Of a stretch of 15,245 nt of DNA, positions 1 to 8,623 are shown piece after piece. A program made the translations under genes and the position numbers. How positions within the stretch are numbered: position 1 is the first letter of the stretch; the number at the start of each line of letters is the position of its first letter. The DNA is from Chromera velia. Taxonomy: Eukaryota; Sar; Chromeraceae. Below the pieces are notes generated by a model that saw nothing but the letters and a program-made list of their open reading frames with translations, did not search any database and was not told the DNA's origin. The stretch covers positions 1-15,245 of the forward strand of contig JAHBMJ010001102.1 of assembly GCA_018398765.1 (NCBI GenBank), written 5' to 3'.

Positions 1-718
1 GCCGTCCTGCAATCAGACAGAAAGATGGAAGTGGAGAGGCCGTCCTGCAATCAGACAGAAAGATGGAAGTGGAGAGGCCGTCCTGCAATCAGACAGAAAG
101 ATGGAAGTGGAGAGGCCGTCATGCAATCAGACAGAAAGATGGAAGTCGAGAGGCCGTCATGCAATCAGACAGAAAGATGGAAGTGGAGAGGCCGTCCTGC
201 AATCAGACAGAAAGATGGAAGTGGAGAGGCCGTTTTGCAATCAGACAGAAAGATGGAAGTGGAGAGGCCGTCCTGCAATCAGACAGAAAGATGGAAGTGG
301 AGAGGCCGTCCTGCAATCAGACAGAAAGATGGAAGTGGAGAGGCCGTCTTGCAATCAGACAGAAAGATGGAAGTGGAGAGGCCGTCCTGCAATCAGACAG
401 AAAGATGGAAGTGGAGAGGCCGTCATGCAATCAGACAGAAAGATGGAAGTGGAGAGGCCGTCCTGCAATCAATCAGAAAGATGGAAGTGGAGAGGCCGTC
501 CTGCAATCAGACAGAAAGATGGAAGTGGAGAGGCCGTCCTGCAATCAGACAGAAAGATGGAAGTGGAGAGGCCGTCATGCAATCAGACAGAAAGATGGAA
601 GTGGAGAGGCCGTCTTGCAATCAGACAGAAAGATGGAAGTGGAGAGGCCGTCATGCAATCAGACAGAAAGAGGGAAGTGGAGAGGCCGTCATTCAAGCAG
701 GTTGATGAAAGCGGAGAG
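1..718. repeat. 38-bp minisatellite, 18 full units plus a degenerate end
   Basis: Eighteen head-to-tail 38-bp units start at 1, 39, 77 and so on up to 647, followed by a degraded unit at 685-718. The array begins at the window edge, so its true length is unknown. Units are nearly identical. Most variation is at the seventh base of the unit: C in 10 units, A in 5 and T in 3. Isolated changes occur in the units at 115, 229, 457 and 647. There are no unique spacers. The unit has no stop codon in any forward frame and 38 is not a multiple of 3, so all three frames stay open across the array; I take this as a by-product rather than coding. Confidence 0.97.
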
Positions 719-1067
719 AAGTTATGCTTGATTGAACTGTGCATGCAGAGTACACTATATAATTCTCGTAGCAAGGTCAGTCAAAAGGCTGCTGCTTAGC
801 TGCATGCACAGACGCAGCAAATTTGAACTTATACTGGTGGGCCTGTTACCTCCATCTGGTCCTGCCGTCTCCGCGCGACGCATGTAGAATCATGTAGACG
901 GACGATGACGGATGTAGACGGTCGGCCTATTATTACCGTGAGAGCGTCTCACACTCACCGTTCAATGAATGATGCTGCTTTAGGTTCAGGTTTCAACGTG
1001 TTCTGACGGTGTTCATGAAGAAAAGAATGGGTTGGGGAAAGACATTTATTGTTCTGACAACTAGGTG
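719..1067. other. 5' flank of the HPR-like gene, no gene seen
   Basis: This stretch of about 350 bases lies between the minisatellite and the first start codon and shows no convincing coding sequence. It holds a TGCATGCA palindrome at 801-808, repeated ATGTAGACGG strings around 892-921, and a perfect short hairpin at 938-952 (GTGAGA, loop GCG, TCTCAC). A TAG at 1062-1064 lies in frame just upstream of the ATG at 1068, which limits how far the first exon can extend 5'. The promoter is presumably here, but no TATA box or initiator can be assigned. Confidence 0.6.
938..952. other. short perfect hairpin upstream of the first gene
   Basis: GTGAGA at 938-943 and TCTCAC at 947-952 are exact inverted repeats around a GCG loop, about 115 bases before the predicted start codon. 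It could be a protein-binding palindrome or a structure in the 5' leader. It is short enough to be chance. Confidence 0.3.
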
Positions 1068-2551
1068 ATGAAACTCCTTTCAGTCTGCCGACGAGTGCGT
1101 CGGTACTCCCGGTCCTTCAGTGGACTCGGGGCCGTGAACTCGGTCATCTTCAGGGCCTCCGGTACTGATGCAGAGATTGAAAGCCTGGATGGCAGGGGGC
1201 TCGCGCAAGTGTGCAAAAGAGCAATACAAGAAGGTCAGCCGATCTATTAGAGTCTCTGCAGCTGAATGTACAGGATTCTGTGCGTGTGCTTCCAAGATCG
1301 TTTGAATGAGTGCATGCAGGGCAACTGGAGACGGCATTATGGCGCCGGATCTCCAGCAGGGCCGTCGACCTTAGCCAAAGCCTCCAGGTGGATGAGATTG
1401 CAAGGATTATGAAAGGTCGGCTCCTTAAGTAAGCTGAATGCTTGCGTTGATTTCATAGCCCCTCATTCTCTGAAGCGGCGTCCAAAAGTGAAGGAGACGG
1501 GATAAAGGAGACGGCTAGTTTATAATTTTCAGAAGGAAGGCTTTTGACTCTTTTCGGGGCTTGTGGCCTTGGAGTTCATTCGCATGATGGACAAAGGAGA
1601 CACAAAAGAAGGAGACGGCTTCTTCGATCACTCTCGTCACAATGAATGCCCGCCCTCCTCCTCCGCATCTATGCAGCCTACAGCAGCAGACGCTTTCCTG
1701 ACTTCAACCTTTTCGCAAAACTCGTCGAGAGGCTTCATCAACTGGTCAGTTCCTTCTCTTTGCACTGTGGCAGCTCTCGTATGTTCCTCCAAAACCGCCA
1801 ACTGGAGGGGGTCCTGGCAGGGCTTTCTCACCTCTTCTGGCTCGACCCTGCATGTCTGAGTTTCCCTCTCCTTTCCCGTCCTGTCCCCTTTCTCTTCACC
1901 CCCCCTGCCCGGACCTGCAGCTTCCTGCCCCCGGTACTCCCTCTCCCTCTTCTGTCGAGGAGGCGAGGGCCAGAGGGTGGGATGCCATGAGGGCCTGCCA
2001 CGTTGTGTCTGCCATGGGGAAACTTCAAATCTCAGACCCCAGACTGATGGACAGACTCGTGCCTCTGTTGGAGGAGAGCGTCAAGAGGGGAGACGTGGAG
2101 ACGGCACAAGTGGCCCGACTCGCATACGCATTTGCACGCATGTGAGTCAGGGCGAGTTGGTTTGATCGTTTAGGGGGGAAGGGAGGTCTTGTGACGGCGA
2201 TGAGTCCAGTAGGCATGCAGGCTTGCTCATCCGATGGCAGCGGGGAGAGAAGGTTACAGGAGTCCTCCATGGAGGGATGTATGTGTTCTCTGAGGTTATG
2301 TGCTCTGAGCAGACAAATAAATGCCCCTATCACTGCGTGTCACTCGCTCCCTCCCTCCCCCTCTCTCTGTCGCAGCCTCATTGACCCTCCCTCATGTTTC
2401 CGCCCCTTTGCGACTTCCTCTGTCTGTTTTCGTGACAAGAATGCAATGCCCTCAACAGTCGAAGTGTGGATGAAGGAAGCTCTGCTCAGCGATTCCCTGT
2501 GCATAGGATCATGGGTCTCTCTCCTGTCTGTGCATAGGATCATGGGTCTCC

Positions 2552-2584
<33 letters not shown>

Positions 2585-3059
2585 TTTCGCGTTTGAGGTT
2601 GCCCCCTTTTCTGTCTGTCGACCGTTTTTTCTTCTTTTTGTGTTTTCACATTTCCCTCACCGCCCTTCTTCTTCTGTCCTTCTGTGTCTTCGCAGGCGCG
2701 TAGCGGAACCACGGCTCTTCTCTCTCGTCGCAGGTGTGTGTCCGTCCGTGCGTGTGTGTATGGGTGTGTGTGTGTGTGTGTGCGCGCGCGCTAGAAAGAG
2801 AGGAAGAGATGATGATCTGTCACAAGTTGATGCCCAGTCTGCTTGCAAGACACTCTCGCTGTCCTCCCTCTTCAAGTGTTTTTTTCACTTTGAATGTTTG
2901 CTCTGTGACTTCTCATGTACGCGTCTCCGCATCTGTTCATCTTCCATCAGATCACCTTGGAAGTCGGCTGTCGGAACTTGCACCACCCTCCGTTGCAAAT
3001 CTCTGCAGCGCCTTTGGAAGGTCAGAGGGAGATGACATGGAGAAAGGAGATCAGGTTTG

Positions 3060-3095
<36 letters not shown>

Positions 3096-5871
3096 CTGTG
3101 CCTGTGTCTTTTTGTCTGCGAACTTGTCCGCCTTTCATCTGTAGAATAGAGAAAAGGCCCACACAGTCTCGTTTCCCTGATCCACTCGTGAAACGTGTGT
3201 GAACGTTCATTCCTCCTGATGCCATCAATGTAGGATGCGGATGTACAGCCCCGAGTTCGCTTCTGCCCTGAGTAGAGAGGCCGGAGGGAGGGCCAGAGAG
3301 TTTGGTCCCCTGGAGATTCTCAACTTCTTCAAGGGACTTGCAGACACGCACGAGGCTCTGTAAGTCTCTTTGGTTTCAGCCTTGTCCTCTCTGTCTGAAT
3401 GTGAGAACGTCGGAATCTATGCTCTTGCCAGTCTGTGTCTTGGCTTGCAAATATATAGGTGAATGCGAGGAGAACGATTCGTTGCACATAGAGAGAGATG
3501 CCGATGATTCATCCCCCCCAACGGATCTGAAGTCAAATCATGGTGGACCATTGGTTAAGGGATGAAATAATAAAGACGAGAGACCTATGTGCAAAACTGA
3601 CTTTTAACTCTATTGATTGCTGAAAGTTGTTTTGGTCCACTCTCCTATTTCGGTCACTTTGTAGTCTTTGTCAATTGATCTAGACGGGACGTGTCTGTCT
3701 GGAGGTCCGTTGCTACTCTCTCTTTCTTTTGTGCAGGCCAGAGGAAGACAAAGAAGAACTCAAAGCACCAGAACACGTCAAAGCAGTAGGCGCTCTCCTC
3801 GAGGCCCTCCAAAAGTGCCTCGGACCCCTGTCGGTCCTTCAACAAATTCAGGTTTGTCTGAACAGTGCCACCTATATCAGTCATTATTGTCCGTCCAATG
3901 AGATAGTAGAATGAATAGCTTTCAATGAAATCAATGCCAGCGTTAGAACAATGACGGAAGAGGAGGAGGAGGAGGAAGAACAAAAGAAAGAAAGAAGGAG
4001 CAAAACTGGGGTCTCTTTTGCCATCTACTTCTCGTTACAGTCTCCTCATTCGTTGGCGTTCTGCGGGCATTCTCTGCTTCTTGTCCTTCGCTCACATTTG
4101 AAAAGAATGCATCCTCTTCTGCCCTGTCCAACTTGCTGTTCCCTCTCCTTTCTTATGCGTGCTTGGAGAGGGGGGACGCAAATCTCTCTCTTCACTGTTC
4201 TGGCTCGTTGTCCATCATACTTCACTTCGTCTCGTTCGGCCGTGTGTGCTTAAGGGCGTGTTCTCTAGAGGTCTTTATTCGCCGTCCCTTCGATACGCTT
4301 TCTCTGTCTCCCCTTTTCTGCGCAGGTCTTTCGTCAGCTGATTCGCCTCCAACGGGCAGATCCAGTTTTCGTCCACTTCCACCTGCTGCCCTCGATTGAG
4401 GCGAAACTCCGGAGAAACAGATCGTCTGACAGTCTGCGGTATGCGGTCAGTCTGTCCCTCACTTTGTTTTGTGTCTGGAGTCGTTTTTCTTCGAACACGG
4501 TGGTGTTGACGTAACCACTCAGCCGAAGAAATCCCCCCTGCGTGGGAGAAAAATGAGGACCCTTTCAAAGGGGCCACTGATTCCCTGTTTTCGCTTGCAA
4601 GGGTGATCCTGTGAGAAGCCAGTCTGTCCAAAACCTCAATGGGGAGGAGGACATTTATTTTCATTCTTTCTCTGGATCTAGCATGAATGTGGGTGCTTGC
4701 ATGAACGCATGAATGCAGGACTGGGTCGACTTGGTCGACGGACTCTCTAGTCTTTCAGAACAATCCGAGACCTCTGCAGACCTCCTGCAGTCCTCCCTGG
4801 TGGAATTGCCTCAGAAGATGCAAAAGGAAGACAGCAACACCAAGGCCGATGTCGTGCTGCTAGTGGCTCTTGATAGAGTAAGTGCGTCAAGCCTCTACTT
4901 TTGTGGTGCGGTGGTGTACCTCTTGGCTGTAGAGACTGCATGTGCGATTGTGTTTGTCTGTTTGGTTTTGGGACCCAAGGAAATTGCTCTCCTGGTTGCG
5001 GGCACCAGAGCGATTGTTTGTGCTCTTCCCTGTCTTGGTGTTGACATTCTGACTGTGTAATCCCGTTCATTTCACCTGATGAAGACCATGCGGTCTTCGC
5101 ATGTAGGTTTTCGTATATATTTGTAGCCTTTGCAATATTTGGCTTCGTTTCACTCTGCTAAACAATTTGTTGCGAGAGAGTCCTTCTTGTTTGCTGTCGA
5201 CGCAAAAATCTGGAAAGAGAATGGAGAAAACAAGAGGGACGGTGACACGTAGAAAGACAAATGCCCGTGCACACGCCCCCATCCGCCCACCCACACTCAC
5301 ATAGAAAGACCCCCTTCTTCCTTCCTCCTTCAGGCTGGCGCCTATGACTTGGACATCTTTCTTGAGGTCAGTCTCTCCTGTCTTCTTCCGATGGGGGGGA
5401 CATTCTTCCCTTCGATTGTTGCTGCCGCGTTCTCTGGGTCCTCCCCCGTTCCTCCCCCCCCCTTTGTGTGTGCGTGTTTGGCAGGCAGGAGATGGCGCAG
5501 AAAAGAACGACAACAAACTGAGAGAGAGGAAAAGAGAGAGGGAGGGGAGGAAGGGGCGGGAGAGGAAGAAATACATAGGTAGACAAATGGAGAAAGATAG
5601 ACAGAAAAAGGGGGATGGTAAGAAAGAGAGAGAGAGGAAACAAACGGTAGAGTCAGAGGATTCCTCAGAGAAATTCTGTCGGACCAAAAAACGTTTCACC
5701 CTCTGCTGATCCTGTGAAGGATGCGTTTTGCTTGTTTGTTTGTTTGTTCGTTTGTTTGTTGAGTTCTTCTCGAACGGCATGGAGGGGGACCGAATGACCG
5801 ACTCGCAATGAGCTTCCAGCCGTGAAAACTGTTACATCGAAATTGATCTTGCCCGTCTGCCATTCTCACAC

Positions 5872-5913
<42 letters not shown>

Positions 5914-6372
5914 CCTGCAGGTGGAGAAGCGTCTGATGAGTGACTGCAAGGCTTTCTTTCGGGTGCGTCGGCATTCATTCATTCATTCATTCATTCATTC
6001 ATTCATTCATTCATTCACTCATTCATTCATTCATTCATTCCATTCATTCATTCATTCATTCATAAATGATTCGTCCAGGGGATTTATTCTTCCTGTGTCT
6101 GTGCATGGAAATCGACAAGAGAGTGCCAGAAAGAGTGTGATCAGACTCCCCTTCTTTCTCTTCCTTCGTTTTGTGGGATTTTAGGCTTTGGTCCATTGTC
6201 GATAGACAGGAATGAGAAATTCGTTTCGTTCATCCAGCCTGCCTGCTTGTACTCAAGTGACTTGTCACTTCTTCCTTCGATCGCTCAAACGAATTTGAGT
6301 GACTGCGCAACGACGCGATCACGACAGAGGATCTTTTTGGACTGTGAACTGTTAATTTCCGTTGGTTGCCCT

Positions 6373-6413
<41 letters not shown>

Positions 6414-7757
6414 TGAATGCATGGATGCAGGGGATGCCTACAGCAGCAGCCATAGCGCTCTATCGGGCCTTTGATGGGATTGACGCACGCCACACGGCCA
6501 GTGGGCAGGCAGAAGCAGAGGAGGGCGACGTTAGAGGTACGGGTACGCACGGCACCGGACGCGCAGATGCCGGCAGCAGCCCTTCTCTGTCTCTCTTCAC
6601 GGAGGGTGGCCTAGAGGACCACAGAAGGAAAGGGAGAAGGAGAACAGATAGCCCGTGGAGATCTGTGAAGGACAAAATTCTTGGAGTACTTGCGAGACGA
6701 CATGTACACGTCAGTCGTATTCATTTATTATTGTAGGATGGTTTTGCTGAAGAGACGACAAGAGGACGTCAGTCGAATGCCAACGAAGTGACATATTAGA
6801 GCACAAGATCGACTGCTTGCCAAGAGATGCGGCCATGTTATGCCGATGTCTTTCGTGGATGCATGTGTTTTGTGTTGCACTTTCTGATTGCATTCCTTTC
6901 ACGTGGGGACCAAAGTTCTGTGCTCGCTCAGCTCATCTTTGAAGTCTGGCAAATCCAACACGAAGACGTTAGACATTTTTGTTTTAAGGTATATAGTCCT
7001 TTAAACCGGGGGGTTCTTGTCTCCTTTTGGCCTATAGTTTAAGAAAGTTTGAGTGCTAGTTCTTCCTTTCCGTTAAGTTTTCTAGAAACCCCTCACTGTG
7101 TGCTCTCTGCTTTTTGTGCAGAGCGGTGTCGCACTCCCTGAGGATATTCTCGGTATGATCTCTGACATTTTGGAGGAACGGGAAAGAGAGAGGCAGAGAG
7201 AGGTCGAGCGATCAGTGCAGACTCAGTCGGCCCCTCTGAATGAGCAAGAACAGTCCCCCGCACCAGAGGCGCCTTCCAGTCCCACAATCTCCCCCCAGAC
7301 GCGCCCCCCCACAGTGACAGTGCACAGCTACAGCCCGGAGTCCGGGTATTCCTCCCAACATGTGGCGCTCCAGAGGGACCTGGAGAAGGAGCAGAGGGAG
7401 CACGAGCAGGGGGCAAGGACAGTGATCCTACGTCAGCTGTCTCTACAGGCTGCTCAAGAAACCCAGATGCTCCCTTTTCCTGAGTCTGTCCGGGCAGTGG
7501 GAGGAGAAGCTGAGAGTCCAGAGTCATCCTCGGGGTGCTCCGTGAGACAGATGAGTGACAATCGACGGTCAGAAAAGACCATTCGGAAGTACCGGATGGC
7601 GACTGACCTTGCCTCTTCAGCTTCCCTTGACTCTGCGTTTGCAGCCCTCTCGCACTCCTCTGTCTTTGGACGGGGTGATATGATCAGGGAGGAAGACGCG
7701 GAGCCTCCTGATGAGGCAGTGGGGGAGAGGGGGAAACTTGAGCTAGTCGATATTTGA
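1068..7757 (+). CDS. HPR-like organellar RNA-binding protein, 15 exons, 741 aa
   Basis: Exons: 1068-1233, 1320-1415, 1677-1744, 1921-2141, 2696-2733, 2951-3020, 3234-3359, 3737-3851, 4326-4445, 4719-4877, 5334-5366, 5921-5962, 6431-6709, 6932-6988, 7122-7757. Every intron is GT-AG, all 14 junctions keep frame, and the total is 2,226 nt including TGA. The ATG at 1068 was chosen because an in-frame TAG lies at 1062. Residues 1-19 (MKLLSVCRRVRRYSRSFSG) are rich in Arg, Ser and Leu with no acid, like a mitochondrial presequence. Residues about 57-240 hold tandem helical units of 35-40 residues, for example ARLAYAFARMRVAEPRLFSL and SVANLCSAFGRMRMYSPEF; looser units continue to about 555. This matches heptatricopeptide-repeat proteins, known in apicomplexan organelles as RNA-binding and mitoribosome-associated. 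The last 190 residues are polar and low complexity. I see no C-terminal RAP domain. Exon 13 carries a Gly/Thr/Ser-rich insert that could be spliced differently. Gene structure is strong; family moderately strong; exact RNA target unknown. Confidence 0.83.
2497..2550. repeat. exact 23-bp direct duplication in intron 4
   Basis: The 23 bases at 2497-2519 recur exactly at 2528-2550, eight bases apart, immediately before a (CTGT)8 run. It looks like a recent slippage or duplication event inside intron 4 (2142-2695) of the HPR-like gene. Confidence 0.9.
2551..2582. repeat. (CTGT)8 microsatellite, intron 4
   Basis: Eight perfect CTGT units follow the 23-bp duplication. The same motif recurs as a ten-unit run in intron 11. 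Confidence 0.95.
2734..2791. repeat. GT-rich tract including the exon 5 donor
   Basis: The donor of exon 5 (GT at 2734-2735) is the first dinucleotide of an imperfect GT-rich tract. The tract becomes (TG)n and ends in (GC)n. The 5' splice site is therefore embedded in simple-sequence DNA. Confidence 0.9.
3062..3093. repeat. (TG)16 microsatellite, intron 6
   Basis: Sixteen perfect TG units lie about 40 bases after the exon 6 donor at 3021. No coding role. Confidence 0.95.
3852..4325. other. intron 8 with a purine-rich tract
   Basis: This 474-base intron lies between exons 8 and 9. It begins with GTTTGT and ends with a pyrimidine-rich CTTTTCTGCGCAG. It contains a GAG/GAA-rich tract at about 3956-3999. 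I see no other gene or element on either strand. Confidence 0.75.
4878..5333. other. intron 10, no internal feature seen
   Basis: This 456-base intron starts GTAAGT and ends after a strong pyrimidine tract (CTTCCTTCCTCCTTCAG). Nothing inside it looks like a gene, RNA or mobile element. Confidence 0.75.
5519..5645. repeat. GA-rich strand-asymmetric tract, intron 11
   Basis: The plus strand is almost all purine here, with short (GA)n runs and AAAG/GGGG blocks. It leaves long apparent open frames on both strands that are compositional artefacts. Such purine/pyrimidine tracts can form triplexes, but nothing here shows that they do. Confidence 0.85.
5731..5760. repeat. (TTTG)n microsatellite, intron 11
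   Basis: An approximate TTTG tetranucleotide run with one TTCG interruption inside intron 11. Confidence 0.85.
5871..5910. repeat. (CTGT)10 microsatellite at the exon 12 acceptor
   Basis: Ten perfect CTGT units end ten bases before the first base of the 42-bp exon 12 (5921). Only TTGCCTGCAG lies between them, so the microsatellite occupies the position of the polypyrimidine tract. Confidence 0.95.
5972..6060. repeat. (CATT)n microsatellite, intron 12
   Basis: About 22 CATT units with one substitution and one single-base indel. The run starts nine bases after exon 12 ends at 5962. With the (CTGT)10 run on the other side, this 42-bp exon is bracketed by simple repeats. Confidence 0.95.
6377..6410. 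repeat. (TC)17 microsatellite before exon 13
   Basis: Seventeen perfect TC units lie 20 bases upstream of the exon 13 acceptor (AG at 6429-6430). They could act as that acceptor's pyrimidine tract. Confidence 0.95.
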
Positions 7758-7827
7758 GCTTGAATCAATTGTGTTGAAGAAAAATCAAAGTCGTTTCATT
7801 GACCGTCTACAGCTGCACTAGCTCGTT

Positions 7828-7833
7828 AATAAA
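7828..7833 (+). terminator. candidate poly(A) signal AATAAA
   Basis: An exact AATAAA lies 71 bases after the TGA of the HPR-like gene, in an AT-rich flank. AATAAA is the canonical animal signal, and many protists use weaker variants, so its use here is unproven. Confidence 0.4.
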
Positions 7834-8145
7834 CCACCTAACAAGAACGGCTATACAATTTATTCACTAATTTTACAAAATGCTTTAAAAACTATGTTTA
7901 AATTTTATATAATATAGAAAAACGAGTGTACGAAAGTATAAATTAATTTTTAAACGTAAAACACTAGATAAAATAATAATACACTTGTGAGAAGAAAGAA
8001 AAACTTAGTAAGTGTTTTTAGGAGTGTTTTGGACAGGGAGAAGAGGTTATTTAAAGAATACAGTATGTATTCGGTTGATTACACGGTTAGTTGACGTTCG
8101 AGTAGCTCACTGATTGTAGCCCTATACCACGGCAATATCCCCGGT

Positions 8146-8160
8146 AATCCCCTGGGGATT
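8146..8160. other. 15-bp near-perfect palindrome in the intergenic region
   Basis: AATCCCC (8146-8152) and GGGGATT (8154-8160) are exact inverted repeats around a single T. Further CCCC and GGATT strings lie on either side. It could be a protein-binding palindrome or a cruciform end. No neighbouring target duplication is visible. Confidence 0.45.
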
Positions 8161-8366
8161 ATCCCCAGCACTAGCAAAGTATAGTTAAGAAAAGCTTAGG
8201 TACCTTACAGGTAACAACATGTTATCGTGACTGTGTGCACTTTCCTAAATTCTTTCCTATTCAAATTAATTTCAAAAACGAAAAAAGAATTTTATGGGAT
8301 TTGCGCCCCAAAAGGCGGGGCCGCGCGGTCGCGACGGGGCGAGCCATGCCGAGATCATTCTGATCC

Positions 8367-8385
8367 AATTTCTGAAACAGAAATT
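8367..8385. other. hairpin in the 5' flank of the F-box/ankyrin-like gene
   Basis: AATTTCTG (8367-8374) and CAGAAATT (8378-8385) form an 8-bp stem with an AAA loop. It sits in a GC-rich stretch (about 8305-8420) that also contains CGCCCC facing GGCGGGG. The region may belong to the promoter or 5' leader, or to an old repeat. Function unknown. Confidence 0.35.
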
Positions 8386-8514
8386 TCAGGGCCGGATGGC
8401 TGCCCGGCGCTGCTGCGATCTGATGAGGACCATGAGTGTGAGGGCAAGTGTGAGCTAGGGCTTCAAACACATCCTCAACTACAGAGTGTATTTACGGTGC
8501 CAAACGCTTTGGCT

Positions 8515-8530
8515 TTTGTTTGACTTGCAG
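8515..8530 (+). promoter_or_regulatory. possible 3' splice site in a 5' leader
   Basis: TTTGTTTGACTTGCAG ends at 8530 and resembles the acceptors of the upstream gene. If used, it would end a 5'-leader intron about 94 bases before the start codon at 8624. No matching donor could be chosen with confidence. Confidence 0.25.
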
Positions 8531-8589
8531 CGAGTGTTCTCTGAGAGGCGTCGTCTCGATTTCTGACTGAGTTCTAGCTCGTCTCCTGC

Positions 8590-8619
8590 ATGGCTCCGTC
8601 TCTGTCTCTCCCCTGCTGA
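8590..8619 (+). CDS. upstream ORF of nine codons (MAPSLSLPC)
   Basis: An ATG at 8590 opens a nine-codon frame that stops at TGA 8617-8619, four bases before the main ATG at 8624 and in a different frame. If the transcript starts upstream of 8590, ribosomes would meet this ORF first and would have to reinitiate or leak past it. This would reduce translation of the main gene. The peptide itself is probably meaningless. Confidence 0.3.
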   Translation: MAPSLSLPC

Positions 8620-8623
8620 CTCG

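Larger units (their letters stand above)
7758..8290. other. 3' flank and AT-rich intergenic block
   Basis: From the stop codon of the HPR-like gene the sequence falls into AT-rich DNA (about 7780-8080). It contains two AGTGTTTT copies (8011-8018 and 8023-8030) facing an inverted AAAACACT (7958-7965). No convincing coding sequence is present on either strand. Confidence 0.65.

Noticed and set aside
1-718. CRISPR-like regular array
   Set aside because: Units are directly contiguous with no unique spacers and the context is eukaryotic.
1-799. Three overlapping plus-strand frames of more than 220 codons
   Set aside because: All are translations of the same 38-bp unit. The unit has no forward stop codon and cycles through all frames, and variation at position 7 is not consistently synonymous in any one frame. 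This is a repeat artefact.
1563-1859. 98-codon plus-strand frame starting in intron 2
   Set aside because: It overlaps exon 3 in a different frame. The exon 2-3-4 joins give a continuous repeat-protein sequence and explain the region better.
5067-5780. 237-codon minus-strand frame
   Set aside because: Much of it is the complement of the GA-rich tract in intron 11, giving Phe/Leu/Ser/Pro low complexity, and it overlaps exon 11 of the plus-strand gene.
6535-6709. Early donor (GGTACGG near 6536) that would shorten exon 13
   Set aside because: Using it leaves one unpaired base and no matching downstream acceptor that keeps frame. Reading through to the GTCAGT at 6710 fits exon 14 in phase. The Gly/Ser-rich insert is kept, with some doubt.
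8227-8523. 98-codon plus-strand frame ahead of the intronless gene
   Set aside because: It starts at GTG, spans an AT-rich to GC-rich boundary, contains two hairpins and has no protein-like pattern.
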